Positions 9,147 through 17,048 of a DNA stretch of 64,000 bases are shown in pieces. Within the stretch, counting starts at the first letter, position 1; every line of letters starts with the position of its first letter. Under the pieces are notes generated by a model. The model was not told the origin of the DNA. It saw only the letters and a list, made by a program, of their open reading frames with translations, and did no database searches. Position numbers and translations under genes: made by a program. The stretch spans positions 124,001-188,000 of the forward strand of contig NZ_JAAIIF010000018.1 of assembly GCF_012932675.1 (NCBI RefSeq), read 5' to 3'. Source of the DNA: Bifidobacterium erythrocebi. Lineage in GTDB: Bacteria; Actinomycetota; Actinomycetes; Actinomycetales; Bifidobacteriaceae.

Positions 9147-9542
9147 ATGGGTAAGGCGAAGGTCGCGTTCATCTGCGTGCATAATTCCTGCCGCAGCCAG
9201 ATCGCCGAAGCGCTCGGAAAACTGCTTGCGGGCGATGTGCTCGACTGCTATTCGGCGGGAACCGAAACGAAGCCGCGCATCAATCAGGACGCCGTCCGAC
9301 TGATGAAGGAACTGTACGGCATCGACATGGAACGCACGCAGTACAGCAAGACGATTGACGCGATCCCCGCCCCGGACGTCGCCATATCGATGGGCTGCGA
9401 CGTGGGCTGCCCGTACATAGGCAGACCGTTCGACGCCGATTGGGGTTTGCCCGATCCCACAGGCTGCGACGACGCCACGTTCATCGCGGTGATCCACCAA
9501 ATCGAACAACACATCCTGCAGCTTCGCGACACCTACCGATAA
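9147..9542 (+). CDS. Arsenate reductase / low-molecular-weight phosphatase family protein
   Basis: Member of the LMW protein-tyrosine-phosphatase fold, close to thioredoxin-coupled ArsC. The 131-residue product carries the P-loop CVHNSCRS (Cys10, Asn13, Cys15, Arg16), the aspartate loop DWGLPDPTG, and Cys84 and Cys88 in SMGCDVGCP, the positions of the relay cysteines used in thioredoxin-dependent arsenate reduction. The length equals that of typical ArsC (about 130). The ATG has GGAGG 6 nt upstream. No arsenite efflux pump or ArsR regulator lies nearby, so the protein may serve basal arsenate detoxification or act as a phosphatase; the relay cysteines favour the former. Confidence 0.82.
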   Translation: MGKAKVAFICVHNSCRSQIAEALGKLLAGDVLDCYSAGTETKPRINQDAVRLMKELYGIDMERTQYSKTIDAIPAPDVAISMGCDVGCPYIGRPFDADWGLPDPTGCDDATFIAVIHQIEQHILQLRDTYR

Positions 9543-9645
9543 CAGTCATCCTGCTGGCGCTCTCCGCCCGCAGCTTCAGAACGCATCCACGGGCAGCCCT
9601 GACCGTAAGATATCCGTAGCCTGAGCAATGGAGGGGCGGAAATCA

Positions 9646-10341
9646 ATGGCAGATGAGATGTTTGTGGACCAGAACGAGGTCGAAGGTACGGCGAGCGGCG
9701 TTTGGAGCCGTCTGCTGGCGGGGAATCGCAGATTTGCGGAAGGTAAGCCGGTGCATCCGAATCGTAGCGCCGAAGCTCGCGAAGCCCTGATCGACACGCA
9801 TGAGCCGGATGCGGCGGTGCTGAGCTGCTCGGATTCGCGCGTAAGCCCCGATATCATCTTCGACTCGGGTTTGGGTGAACTGTTCACCGTGCGCACCGCC
9901 GGGCATATCGTCGATGATGCCGTGCTTGCTTCGCTGGAGTATGCGGTGGATTCGTTGGGCGTACGGCTGCTGGTGGTGCTCGGCCATCAGAATTGCGGCG
10001 CAATCAAGCAGGGCGTCAAGGAGTATGAGAATCTGCTGCATGAGATGACCGCCGACGCCGAGGATTCGCTCATGGCCGCCGACAGCATCACCGATCTTGA
10101 CGAGCGCATCGCCGAAGCGGAATCCATTATGCTGCGCACCGTCGGTTTCTCCATCTGGCAGGCGCATGAGTCGGAGCTCGAATCCAACGAGGATTTCGAG
10201 CGCGTGCATATCGCGCGCACCATCGAGGAACTGGTCGACCGTTCCGACGTGATTCGCCGGGCGTTGGCCGAGGATCGCCTCATGCTGGTAGGCGCACGCT
10301 ACCAGATGGATTCCGGCAAAGTCGAGGTTTTGAGCTTCTAG
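9646..10341 (+). CDS. Beta-class carbonic anhydrase
   Basis: Zinc enzyme that interconverts CO2 and bicarbonate in the cytoplasm. The 231-residue product has the beta-class signature CSDSR (Cys61, Asp63, Arg65) and the second zinc motif GHQNCGA (His114, Cys117), followed by the conserved SLEYAVDSLGV region. Bicarbonate is the substrate of the PEP carboxylase encoded 1.3 kb upstream, so the two could be functionally linked (inference). The ATG at 9646 is chosen over one at 9628 because GGAGGGG lies at 9630-9636, inside the longer reading. A terminator follows. Confidence 0.93.
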   Translation: MADEMFVDQNEVEGTASGVWSRLLAGNRRFAEGKPVHPNRSAEAREALIDTHEPDAAVLSCSDSRVSPDIIFDSGLGELFTVRTAGHIVDDAVLASLEYAVDSLGVRLLVVLGHQNCGAIKQGVKEYENLLHEMTADAEDSLMAADSITDLDERIAEAESIMLRTVGFSIWQAHESELESNEDFERVHIARTIEELVDRSDVIRRALAEDRLMLVGARYQMDSGKVEVLSF

Positions 10342-10370
10342 CCCCTGAAGCTGTACCATTCTGGATTCTG

Positions 10371-10411
10371 CGCCATCTCGGGCATATATTTTGCCCAGAG
10401 GTGGCGTTTTT
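10371..10411 (+). terminator. Intrinsic terminator of the carbonic anhydrase gene
   Basis: An imperfect GC-rich hairpin (cgccatctcgggca at 10371-10384 with tgcccagaggtggcg at 10392-10406) is followed directly by five T residues, 30 nt past the stop codon. Confidence 0.8.
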
Positions 10412-10426
10412 CATGCCCGCACTCGG

Positions 10427-10559
10427 TTCCGTAGGTGGTTTTGCCGTTCCGTAAGGGGTTGAGCTTCTATACCCCGGTATAAAACCGCTGAAAATAAGCC
10501 TTTGTTCAACCGCAGTACTGCGAACAACCACCTACGGAAGCCCGAAACCCCCTACGGAA
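10427..10559. repeat. Four-copy symmetric array of ttccgtaggtggtt
   Basis: Two forward copies (10427-10440 ttccgtaggtggtt, 10447-10460 ttccgtaaggggtt) are 20 bp apart, and two inverted copies (10526-10539, 10546-10559) are also 20 bp apart; the set is mirror-symmetric about 10493. The interval between contains two small dyads, tataccccggtata (10468-10481) and cgcagtactgcg (10511-10522). It fills the spacer between the convergent carbonic anhydrase and acetyltransferase genes. The function is unknown. Confidence 0.7.
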
Positions 10560-10595
10560 TGCGATAAGTGCTGTCAATGCCGATTCATTTGCGAG

Positions 10596-11288
10596 TCATT
10601 CCGCCTTTTCGGCAGTCGTATCGCCCTTTTCAGCGGTCTCCGCTGCTCCAGCAGCATCGCCGCCAGCAGCATCGTCATACCGGCGATCGCGCCAGTAATA
10701 CTCGTAATCATGCTGCCCGATCGGCCGCACCACCTTGCACGGGCTGCCGTAGGCGACGCTGTCCGCGGGAATGTCCTTGGTGACCAGACTGTTCGCGCCG
10801 ATCACCGAGTTATCGCCGATGGTCACGCCGGGCAATACGGTCACGCCCGCGCCGATCCACACGTTCCGCCCGATGTGGATGGGTTCGGAATATTGGGCGA
10901 TCTGTTCGCGTAGATCCGGGCGAATCGGATGACCGGTGGTGGTGAGTGTCACGTTCGGGCCGATCATGGTGTGCTCGCCGATGAAGATCTCGCCGTCATC
11001 CACCAAGGTGAGGTTGAAATTCGCATAGCAGTGCGCGCCCCAATGGGTGCTGCACCCCCAGTTGGCGTGCAGCGGCGGCTCGATATACAGTCCCTCCCCC
11101 GCTTCGGCGAAGAACCGCTCCAGCAGTTCGCGCCTGCGTGAGGCCTCGCGCGGCCTGGTGGCGTTGAAATCGTACAGAATCTCCAGCTGCGCGGCCTGCG
11201 CCTCGCCCATGCCGGGCATATCGCAGTAGTACACGCCGGGGGTGTGCATCACATCGAGGATTTCCTGTGGAATCTGTGGGACGTCCAT
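10596..11288 (-). CDS. Hexapeptide-repeat sugar O-acetyltransferase
   Basis: Acetyl-CoA-dependent transferase of the LacA/Maa/NodL family, which acetylates the hydroxyl of sugars such as maltose or galactosides. The 230-residue product has the N-terminal maltose acetyltransferase helix region, then the left-handed beta-helix made of hexapeptide repeats (IGRNVWIGAGVTVLPGVTIG, with VIGANSLVTKDIP closing), and the catalytic-His segment NVTLTTTGHPI. The last 30 residues are an Ala/Glu/Lys-rich tail not typical of the family. The physiological acceptor cannot be read from the sequence. It is monocistronic and convergent with the carbonic anhydrase. Confidence 0.9.
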   Translation of the reverse strand: MDVPQIPQEILDVMHTPGVYYCDMPGMGEAQAAQLEILYDFNATRPREASRRRELLERFFAEAGEGLYIEPPLHANWGCSTHWGAHCYANFNLTLVDDGEIFIGEHTMIGPNVTLTTTGHPIRPDLREQIAQYSEPIHIGRNVWIGAGVTVLPGVTIGDNSVIGANSLVTKDIPADSVAYGSPCKVVRPIGQHDYEYYWRDRRYDDAAGGDAAGAAETAEKGDTTAEKAE

Positions 11289-11483
11289 GTCTCGCCTTTC
11301 GTTCGCCGTTGACTGTGTTCCACAGTACCCATGCCCGCTGCTCTGGGCTTGATTTTACTGGGTTTTTACCCGGCTACGCGGCATCTGCCCGCCCACTGCG
11401 CATAAAACGACACGCCGATGTTTTGCGTTCCTTGGTGCCCTCTGGTATCTTAACTGCTTGTGCGCTTTTGAAGTGCATGGTTC

Positions 11484-11557
11484 GGGCCCGTAGCTCAGGT
11501 GGTTAGAGCGCATCCCTGATAAGGATGAGGTCGAAGGTTCAAGTCCTTCCGGGCCCA
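11484..11557 (+). tRNA. tRNA-Ile (GAT)
   Basis: A 74-nt cloverleaf with a perfect acceptor stem (gggcccg / cgggccc), D-loop tagctcaggtggttagagc, anticodon loop ctGATaa and T-arm ggttcaagtcc. No CCA is encoded, consistent with the CCA-adding enzyme gene in this window. It is 40 nt upstream of tRNA-Ala. Confidence 0.97.
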
Positions 11558-11597
11558 CGGAAAAACAGCGACTATTGTGGTCGCTATTTTTTTCATT

Positions 11598-11670
11598 GGG
11601 GCATTGGCGCAGCTGGTAGCGCATCTGCTTTGCAAGCAGAGGGTCGCCGGTTCGAACCCGGCATGCTCCA
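11598..11670 (+). tRNA. tRNA-Ala (TGC)
   Basis: A 73-nt cloverleaf with acceptor ggggcat / atgctcc containing the G-U pair expected for alanine identity, anticodon loop ttTGCaa and T-arm ggttcgaaccc. CCA is not encoded. The Ile-Ala pair is the one often found inside rRNA operons, but no rRNA gene is present here. Confidence 0.97.
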
Positions 11671-11675
11671 CAATA

Positions 11676-11711
11676 AAGCCCTCGGAACCGAATGGTTTCG
11701 AGGGCTTTTCC
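11676..11711 (+). terminator. Terminator of the tRNA-Ile/tRNA-Ala unit
   Basis: Perfect 14-bp stem aagccctcggaacc (11676-11689) / ggtttcgagggctt (11694-11707) with a gaat loop followed by T residues, 5 nt after tRNA-Ala. Confidence 0.9.
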
Positions 11712-11848
11712 AATATCCGCCATTACTGCTGGCACTGACTTCGCTAAAGCCGAAGGAGTCGCCGGCAATCTCAATCGATTTCCAGCGGCTCCTAGTAGCA
11801 ACAGCCCAGCCAGGGCTTACGGTCTTACGGTCTTACGGCCTCACGGCA

Positions 11849-13207
11849 TCACTCCCGTTTCCCGCCGTTTTCAGCCTGCTTTGCGTCAGCAGCAGCGCTT
11901 CCAGACTGCCCCGCATCACCGGCCTTGCACACCTCGATCATGGCGATACGCCTGCCGTCGACCTGTGTGACCGTCATGTCGTATCCCTCGTCGGAATGCA
12001 GCACGTCGCCCACGGCACCCATCTTGCCGGTGTGCGCGAGGAAGTAGCCGGCCACGGTCTCGTACGGACCATCCTCCAATTCGATGCCGGTCAGATCCTC
12101 GAAGTCCTCCAGCGTGGTGCCGCCCTCGATGGCCGCCACACCATTCACGAACACGCTGCGGTTGGTCCGCTCGCCACCCTTTTCGGTCGGCAGGTCGTAT
12201 TCGTCGCGGATATCGCCGACCAGCTCCTCGGTCATGTCCTCCAGCGTGACGATGCCGTCGGTGCCGCCATACTCGTCGATCACCACCGCCAGGTGGATGC
12301 CGCGTTTGCGCAGCAGTTCCAGGCTAGGCAACAATTTGGAGGTGCCAGGCAGCGAGATGCCCTCGCGCACCACGTCCGCCACGGTCTTCGCGTTCGGGTC
12401 GCGCACATCCAGCAGATCGCGCACGTGCACGAAGCCAAGCACATCATCGAAGTCCTTGCCTGTGACCGGGTAGCGCGAATACGGCTGATCACGCACGAAG
12501 GCGGCCGCCTCCTCCAGACTCATCGAACCGTCGATGAACACCACGTCGGCACGCGGTCGCATCACTTCGGCCACGATCGTTTCGGACGCATCGAACACGT
12601 CGTCGAGGATCGTGCGCTCATCCTTGCTCAGGTTGGTGTTGGAGTTGACGAGCACGCGCAACTCGTCGTCGGAAACCTCGGTTTCCGTCTCATTCGGGTC
12701 GAAGCCGAGCAGACGCACCAAGCCGTTGGTGTTCTTGCCAATAAGCCAGATCAGTGGGCGGCACACCTTGGAGAACACGTCGATGGCCGGCACGACCGCG
12801 CGTGCGATGGCCTCGTTGCGCTGCATGGCGATGCGCTTGGGCACCAGCTCGGAGATCACGATCGAGCAGTAGGAGATGATGAGGGTCAGGCCGATGGTGG
12901 TCAGCGGCGCGGCGATGTGGTGCGGAACGCCCCAACTTTCCACCACGGGCACGACGAACGGCGCGATGGACGATTCGCCGAACGAGGCGGACAGGAAGCC
13001 GGACAGCGTAACGCCAATCTGCACGCTGGAGAGGAACGTGTTGGGGTCGCGGGCGATTTTCGCCACGCGTGCGCCGCGCGCATCCTGCAGTTCCATCTGG
13101 TCGATCTGGGAGCCGCGCAGGCTCACCAATGCGAGTTCGGTGCCGGCGAATACCGATCCGAGCAGCAGAAAGATGAAGATGAGCAGGATATTCAAACCAA
13201 GTGACAT
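11849..13207 (-). CDS. CBS-domain CNNM/CorC-type membrane protein (hemolysin family)
   Basis: Integral membrane protein of the HlyC/CorC (TlyC) group, linked to Mg2+/divalent cation handling. The 452-residue product has an N-terminal DUF21/CNNM domain with about four helices (LILLIFIFLLLGSVFAGTE, SSVQIGVTLSGFLSASFG, LTTIGLTLIISYCSIVISEL), then a CBS pair (from VMRPRADVVFIDG near 225; second repeat with HLAVVIDEYGGTDGIVTLED) and a C-terminal transporter-associated domain ending near 430. The architecture is complete. Despite the hemolysin name there is no evidence of hemolysis. It stands alone; no ribosome-binding site oddity was seen. Confidence 0.92.
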   Translation of the reverse strand: MSLGLNILLIFIFLLLGSVFAGTELALVSLRGSQIDQMELQDARGARVAKIARDPNTFLSSVQIGVTLSGFLSASFGESSIAPFVVPVVESWGVPHHIAAPLTTIGLTLIISYCSIVISELVPKRIAMQRNEAIARAVVPAIDVFSKVCRPLIWLIGKNTNGLVRLLGFDPNETETEVSDDELRVLVNSNTNLSKDERTILDDVFDASETIVAEVMRPRADVVFIDGSMSLEEAAAFVRDQPYSRYPVTGKDFDDVLGFVHVRDLLDVRDPNAKTVADVVREGISLPGTSKLLPSLELLRKRGIHLAVVIDEYGGTDGIVTLEDMTEELVGDIRDEYDLPTEKGGERTNRSVFVNGVAAIEGGTTLEDFEDLTGIELEDGPYETVAGYFLAHTGKMGAVGDVLHSDEGYDMTVTQVDGRRIAMIEVCKAGDAGQSGSAAADAKQAENGGKRE

Positions 13208-13310
13208 GCCGCCAGTCTATCTTTTCGGCTTGTCAAGGCTGGTTGCGGTGCCGATTGGCTGGATGCCGGCTGGCAACAGTTGTTGGCGATTGTTGGCGGC
13301 GGAGCCCACA

Positions 13311-13883
13311 ATGGGATGCGTGATTGTCGACGGCCTTGACGTGCAGGTGGTGCGTAAACCCATCAAGAACATGTATCTGCGTATCCAGCCGCCGGACGGG
13401 AAGGTGGTGGTTTCTGCACCGCAACGCGTGGGAGAGACCACGATTGTCTCGTTCGTGCGGGGGCGTCGCGCGTGGATCGACGCCAACCGGAATGCCATGC
13501 GCCGGCAGGCACGGCAGGCCGAGCAGGCCGGCGTTCTGGAATGGAACGACGAGCTTCGCCGCAAGGCCGCCGCGCAGATCAATGCGGCTCTTCCCGCACT
13601 GCTTGCGCGCTGGGAGCCGATCATCGGCAAATCCCCCACCCATATCACGCTGCGTGCCATGACCTCGCGCTGGGGGTCGTGCACGCCGAAAACGGGGCGC
13701 ATTCGGCTGAATCTGCAGTTGGGGCTGATGGATCAGCGGTTTTTGGAATACGTGCTGGTGCATGAGATGACGCACCTGTGGGAGCATGGGCATGGTGCCG
13801 GCTTCCAGCGCCGCATGAGCGCGTATCTGCCGGATTGGCGGCAGCGCAGGCGCGATCTCAACCGGCATATCGTGCTGCGGTAG
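13311..13883 (+). CDS. YgjP/DUF45-type zinc metallohydrolase
   Basis: Predicted metal-dependent hydrolase of the YgjP (DUF45, SprT-like) family; the substrate is not known. The 190-residue product carries the family motifs MTSRWGSCTP near 117-126, the zinc motif HEMTH at 151-155 (His151, Glu152, His155) and a third ligand candidate His161 in EHGHGAGF. The length is slightly short of the 220-240 usual for YgjP because the N terminus is compact. The ATG at 13311 has GGAG at 13301-13304; an in-frame GTG lies three codons later and the open frame continues upstream to 12876 antisense to the CBS gene, which is unlikely to be translated. Confidence 0.85.
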   Translation: MGCVIVDGLDVQVVRKPIKNMYLRIQPPDGKVVVSAPQRVGETTIVSFVRGRRAWIDANRNAMRRQARQAEQAGVLEWNDELRRKAAAQINAALPALLARWEPIIGKSPTHITLRAMTSRWGSCTPKTGRIRLNLQLGLMDQRFLEYVLVHEMTHLWEHGHGAGFQRRMSAYLPDWRQRRRDLNRHIVLR

Positions 13884-13956
13884 CAGGGTTCGCTGCTACC
13901 ATCTCACAACGACCGAGAGCGTATAACTGCACACCGGTGCTTCCCCTAGCCCCCGC

Positions 13957-14667
13957 TCAGAGCATCGGGTTGTCGCGCAGCGCTTCGTCCACTTCGTCCA
14001 CGATCTCGCGCATCGCCTCGTAAGCGGCATCTGCATCGCCGTTCAGGATCGCCTCGCCGACCGCGACGTGCGCGCGCAGCGCCTCAGGCGCGGGCTGCTG
14101 CGGGTACATGTTGATTTCCACGCGCCCGCGCAACACGGTGGCTACGGTGCCGGCGAAGGCGGCGAACAGTTCATTGCCGCTGCATTGGAGCACCTGGCGA
14201 TGGAATTCAACGTCGAGCTTATGGAACTCGGCGAGATTGCCCTGCTCGCCCAGCTGTTTCATCTGCAGTGCCATGACCGGTAGTTTGGCTTTGTCTTCCA
14301 GTGAGGCGCGTACGGCCGCATATCTTGCCGCGGCGGGTTCGATGCTCAGTCGCAGTTCCGTCAGCGCGAGGAGTTCCTGTTTGCGTTGCGATGAGTGGAG
14401 TTTCCATGCGATGACCTGCGGGTTGAGTGCCTGCCAATGTTCGGGGTCCTGCGCCACGAGTCCCACGCGTCTGCGGATGGTGATGGCACCGGCCGCCTCC
14501 AGATGCCGCGACGCTTCCCTTGCCACTGTGCGGGAGACGCCGAATCTGGACTGCATGTCCTCCAGGGTCATGGCGCTGCCGACCGCCCATTTGCCGTCGA
14601 TGATGTCTACGGCGAGCTGATTGGCGACGGGAATGTGCATGTGTTCGGTATCGTTCGTCTCCGTCAT
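13957..14667 (-). CDS. GntR/FadR-family transcriptional regulator of the gluconate genes
   Basis: DNA-binding repressor with an N-terminal winged helix (MTLEDMQSRFGVSRTVAREA is the recognition region, residues about 38-57) and a C-terminal FCD effector domain (ELRLSIEPAAARYAAVRAS and the His/Asp residues of FHKLDVEFHRQVL). The 236-residue length is typical. It is divergent from gluconokinase with a 223-bp spacer holding a promoter and repeated motif, so it most likely senses gluconate or a phosphorylated derivative and represses the gntK-gntP-gnd set. That assignment rests on context; the family call is secure. Confidence 0.9.
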   Translation of the reverse strand: MTETNDTEHMHIPVANQLAVDIIDGKWAVGSAMTLEDMQSRFGVSRTVAREASRHLEAAGAITIRRRVGLVAQDPEHWQALNPQVIAWKLHSSQRKQELLALTELRLSIEPAAARYAAVRASLEDKAKLPVMALQMKQLGEQGNLAEFHKLDVEFHRQVLQCSGNELFAAFAGTVATVLRGRVEINMYPQQPAPEALRAHVAVGEAILNGDADAAYEAMREIVDEVDEALRDNPML

Positions 14668-14763
14668 ATCTGCCTCTCATCTCGTCTGCCTTGCGGCACG
14701 TCTTCCGTTCGTCATGGACGATTCCAGCGTACCTTCCGCACAAAACACACGATTTTCCAAAAA

Positions 14764-14808
14764 CGTACTCTTTTTAAATTGACAAGTACTCCTTTTGAGA
14801 GGTATCCT
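14764..14808 (+). promoter_or_regulatory. Promoter and probable GntR operator upstream of gluconokinase
   Basis: A perfect -35 box ttgaca (14779-14784) is followed after 18 bp by tatcct (14803-14808). Two copies of gtactc-C-tttt (14765-14775 and 14786-14796), 21 bp apart, bracket the -35 box and would place bound regulator on one face of the helix over the promoter. Confidence 0.6.
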
Positions 14809-14890
14809 GTTCATCAGGAATCAACCGGAGATTCCGAACAGCAATGAAGCACTTCGTAACTTCGCATAATCCAAAGGCAAGGAGCACATC

Positions 14891-15430
14891 ATGAGCATCC
14901 ATGTAGTCGTCATGGGCGTGGCCGGCTGCGGCAAATCCACCGTGGCAGAAGCCATCCGCGACCGCCTCTCCTACGAAATGGCCGAAGGCGACGCATTCCA
15001 CCCGCAGGCGAACATCGACAAGATGAGCGCCGGCATCCCCCTCACCGACGAAGACCGCTGGCCCTGGCTGCGCGTCATCAACTCGTGGATGGCGGCCAAG
15101 GAAGCCATCAACGCGAACACCGTCGTCTCCAGCTCCGCGCTCAAGCGCGCATACCGCGACGTGCTGCGCGAAAACGTCCCCGTGTTCTTCGTGCACCTCA
15201 CCGGCAGCCACGAACTCATCAAGGAACGCCTCGCCGCACGCAAGGGGCACTTCATGCCGCCCGCACTGCTCCCCAGCCAGTTCGCCATTCTGGAACCGCT
15301 CGAACCCGACGAGCCCGGCATCGAGGTCTCCATCGAGGGATCCGTCGAGGAAATGGTGGATCGCGCCGTGCAGGCCGTCGTCGAGCATGCGGCCAAGGAG
15401 GAACGCGCACTCACGCCGGTAAGTGCCTGA
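14891..15430 (+). CDS. gntK: Gluconokinase
   Basis: Phosphorylates D-gluconate to 6-phosphogluconate with ATP. The 179-residue product has the Walker A motif GVAGCGKST (residues 9-17), the EGDAFHPQANIDKMSAGIPL substrate segment and LTDEDRWPWL, all diagnostic for thermoresistant-type gluconokinase, and SSSALKRAYRDVLR. AAGGAG lies 6 nt before the ATG. It is the first gene of the gluconate set: permease and 6-phosphogluconate dehydrogenase follow on the same strand with spacers of 174 and 115 bp. Regulation by the divergent GntR protein is likely. Confidence 0.95.
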   Translation: MSIHVVVMGVAGCGKSTVAEAIRDRLSYEMAEGDAFHPQANIDKMSAGIPLTDEDRWPWLRVINSWMAAKEAINANTVVSSSALKRAYRDVLRENVPVFFVHLTGSHELIKERLAARKGHFMPPALLPSQFAILEPLEPDEPGIEVSIEGSVEEMVDRAVQAVVEHAAKEERALTPVSA

Positions 15431-15604
15431 GACACCGGGCCAACCGCCGATTCACCGCCGATCAGGCCGTCAAGTCAGGCCGCTCACACGCCGTCACGCG
15501 AGAACCCACCTTCCGCTCTCGCCCCACAGTTCCCACCCCGCTCACCTCTCCCACGCACGCACAACAGTTCGCATCCCAGCTCAGCATTCAAAGGAGAATC
15601 TGAC

Positions 15605-16933
15605 ATGCAACTCATCACCGCCGCAATAGCCGGCATCCTCACCATCGTGCTGCTCATCGCAGTCGTCAAACTCCACCCGTTCATCTCGCTCATGGTCGGC
15701 TCGTTCATCATGGCCATATGCGCCGGCGTCCCCTACGACAAGGCCTTCAGCAGCTTCACCACAGGCGCCGGCTCCACGTTCTCCGGCGTCGGCCTGCTCG
15801 TCGCGTTCGGCGCCATCATCGGCACCATCCTGTTCGCCTCAGGCGGCGCGGACGTCATCGTCGACACCATCATGAGCAAGACCCCCATGAAACTGCTCCC
15901 CTGGGCCATGGCCCTCATCGCCTTCACCGTAGGCATCCCCATGTTCTTCGAAGTCGGCGTGGTCATCCTCATCCCGGTCGTGCTCTTCGCAGCACGTCGC
16001 GCCAAGATGCCGGTCATGCTCATCGCCATCCCGGCGCTCGCCGGCCTGTCCACCCTGCACGCCTTCATTCCGCCGCATCCCGGCCCGCTCGCCGCCATCG
16101 ACTCGATCCACGCGAACCTCGGCCTCACGCTGGGTCTGGGCCTGCTTGTCGCCATCCCGACCGTCATCATCTCCGGCCCGCTGCTGGGCAAGGTCATGGC
16201 ACGTTGGGTGCCGATCATGGCTCCCGAACAGAGCGCCGCCGAAAATGCCGAACAGTCGCCCGAACACCGCCCCACCTTTGCCCAGGCCATCACCGTCATC
16301 CTCTGCCCGGTGGTGCTGATGCTCGCCGCTTCCGTGGTGGATCTGACAGGCCAGAGCAAGACCGCGTGGGGCCGCGTGCTCGCCTTCATCGGCACGCCGC
16401 TCACCGCGCTGTTCATCACCAGCGTGCTGGCCATGGTGTTGCTCGGTTTCATGCAGCATTCCACGCGCGACGCCGTGAACGGCATGGTGGGCAAGTCCTT
16501 CGGCACAGTGGCCGGCATCGTCTTCATCGTGGCCGCAGGCGGCGGTTTCAAGCAGACCCTGGTCGACTCCGGAATCAGCGACGTGATCGCCAACAGCATC
16601 ACCGAATCCGCCATGAACCCGCTGATCGCAGGCTGGATCGTCGCCGTGCTCATCCGTCTCGCCACCGGTTCCGCCACGGTCGCCACCGTCACCGCAGCCG
16701 GAATCATGGCACCGCTTGCCGCCAACCTGAGCCCAGTGCAACTCGCCCTGCTCGTGCTCGCCATCGGCGCCGGATCCGTGTTCTTCTCGCACCTCAACGA
16801 CGCCGGATTCTGGCTGGTCAAGGAATACTTCGGCATGACGGTCGGCCAGACGCTGAAGACCTGGTCGCTTATGGAAACGGTGCTGTCCGTGGTCGGCCTC
16901 GGCTGCGTCATGCTGCTCTCGCTTATCTTGTAG
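15605..16933 (+). CDS. gntP: Gluconate permease (GntP family)
   Basis: Gluconate:H+ symporter of the inner membrane. The 442-residue product is hydrophobic throughout with about 12-14 helices, including SLMVGSFIMAICAGVPYDKA, the GVGLLVAFGAIIGTILFASG segment, FIPPHPGPLAAI (a GntP hallmark) and LSHLND-like FFSHLNDAGFWLVKEYFGM near the C terminus, another family signature. AAAGGAG lies 7 nt upstream of the ATG at 15605. It sits between gluconokinase and 6-phosphogluconate dehydrogenase, which supports gluconate as the substrate. Confidence 0.95.
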   Translation: MQLITAAIAGILTIVLLIAVVKLHPFISLMVGSFIMAICAGVPYDKAFSSFTTGAGSTFSGVGLLVAFGAIIGTILFASGGADVIVDTIMSKTPMKLLPWAMALIAFTVGIPMFFEVGVVILIPVVLFAARRAKMPVMLIAIPALAGLSTLHAFIPPHPGPLAAIDSIHANLGLTLGLGLLVAIPTVIISGPLLGKVMARWVPIMAPEQSAAENAEQSPEHRPTFAQAITVILCPVVLMLAASVVDLTGQSKTAWGRVLAFIGTPLTALFITSVLAMVLLGFMQHSTRDAVNGMVGKSFGTVAGIVFIVAAGGGFKQTLVDSGISDVIANSITESAMNPLIAGWIVAVLIRLATGSATVATVTAAGIMAPLAANLSPVQLALLVLAIGAGSVFFSHLNDAGFWLVKEYFGMTVGQTLKTWSLMETVLSVVGLGCVMLLSLIL

Positions 16934-17048
16934 CGGTTGCGGCCAGAACAAACCGCAAAACCGCGCAAACATCACGAACCGCAAACCCTTAAATCGCATT
17001 ACACAAGAATCAACACATCACAGTCAACGCATAGCAAAGGAGCTCATC

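Noticed and set aside
11484..11670. rRNA operon suggested by the tRNA-Ile/tRNA-Ala pair
   Set aside because: No 16S or 23S sequence lies on either side; the pair ends in its own terminator.
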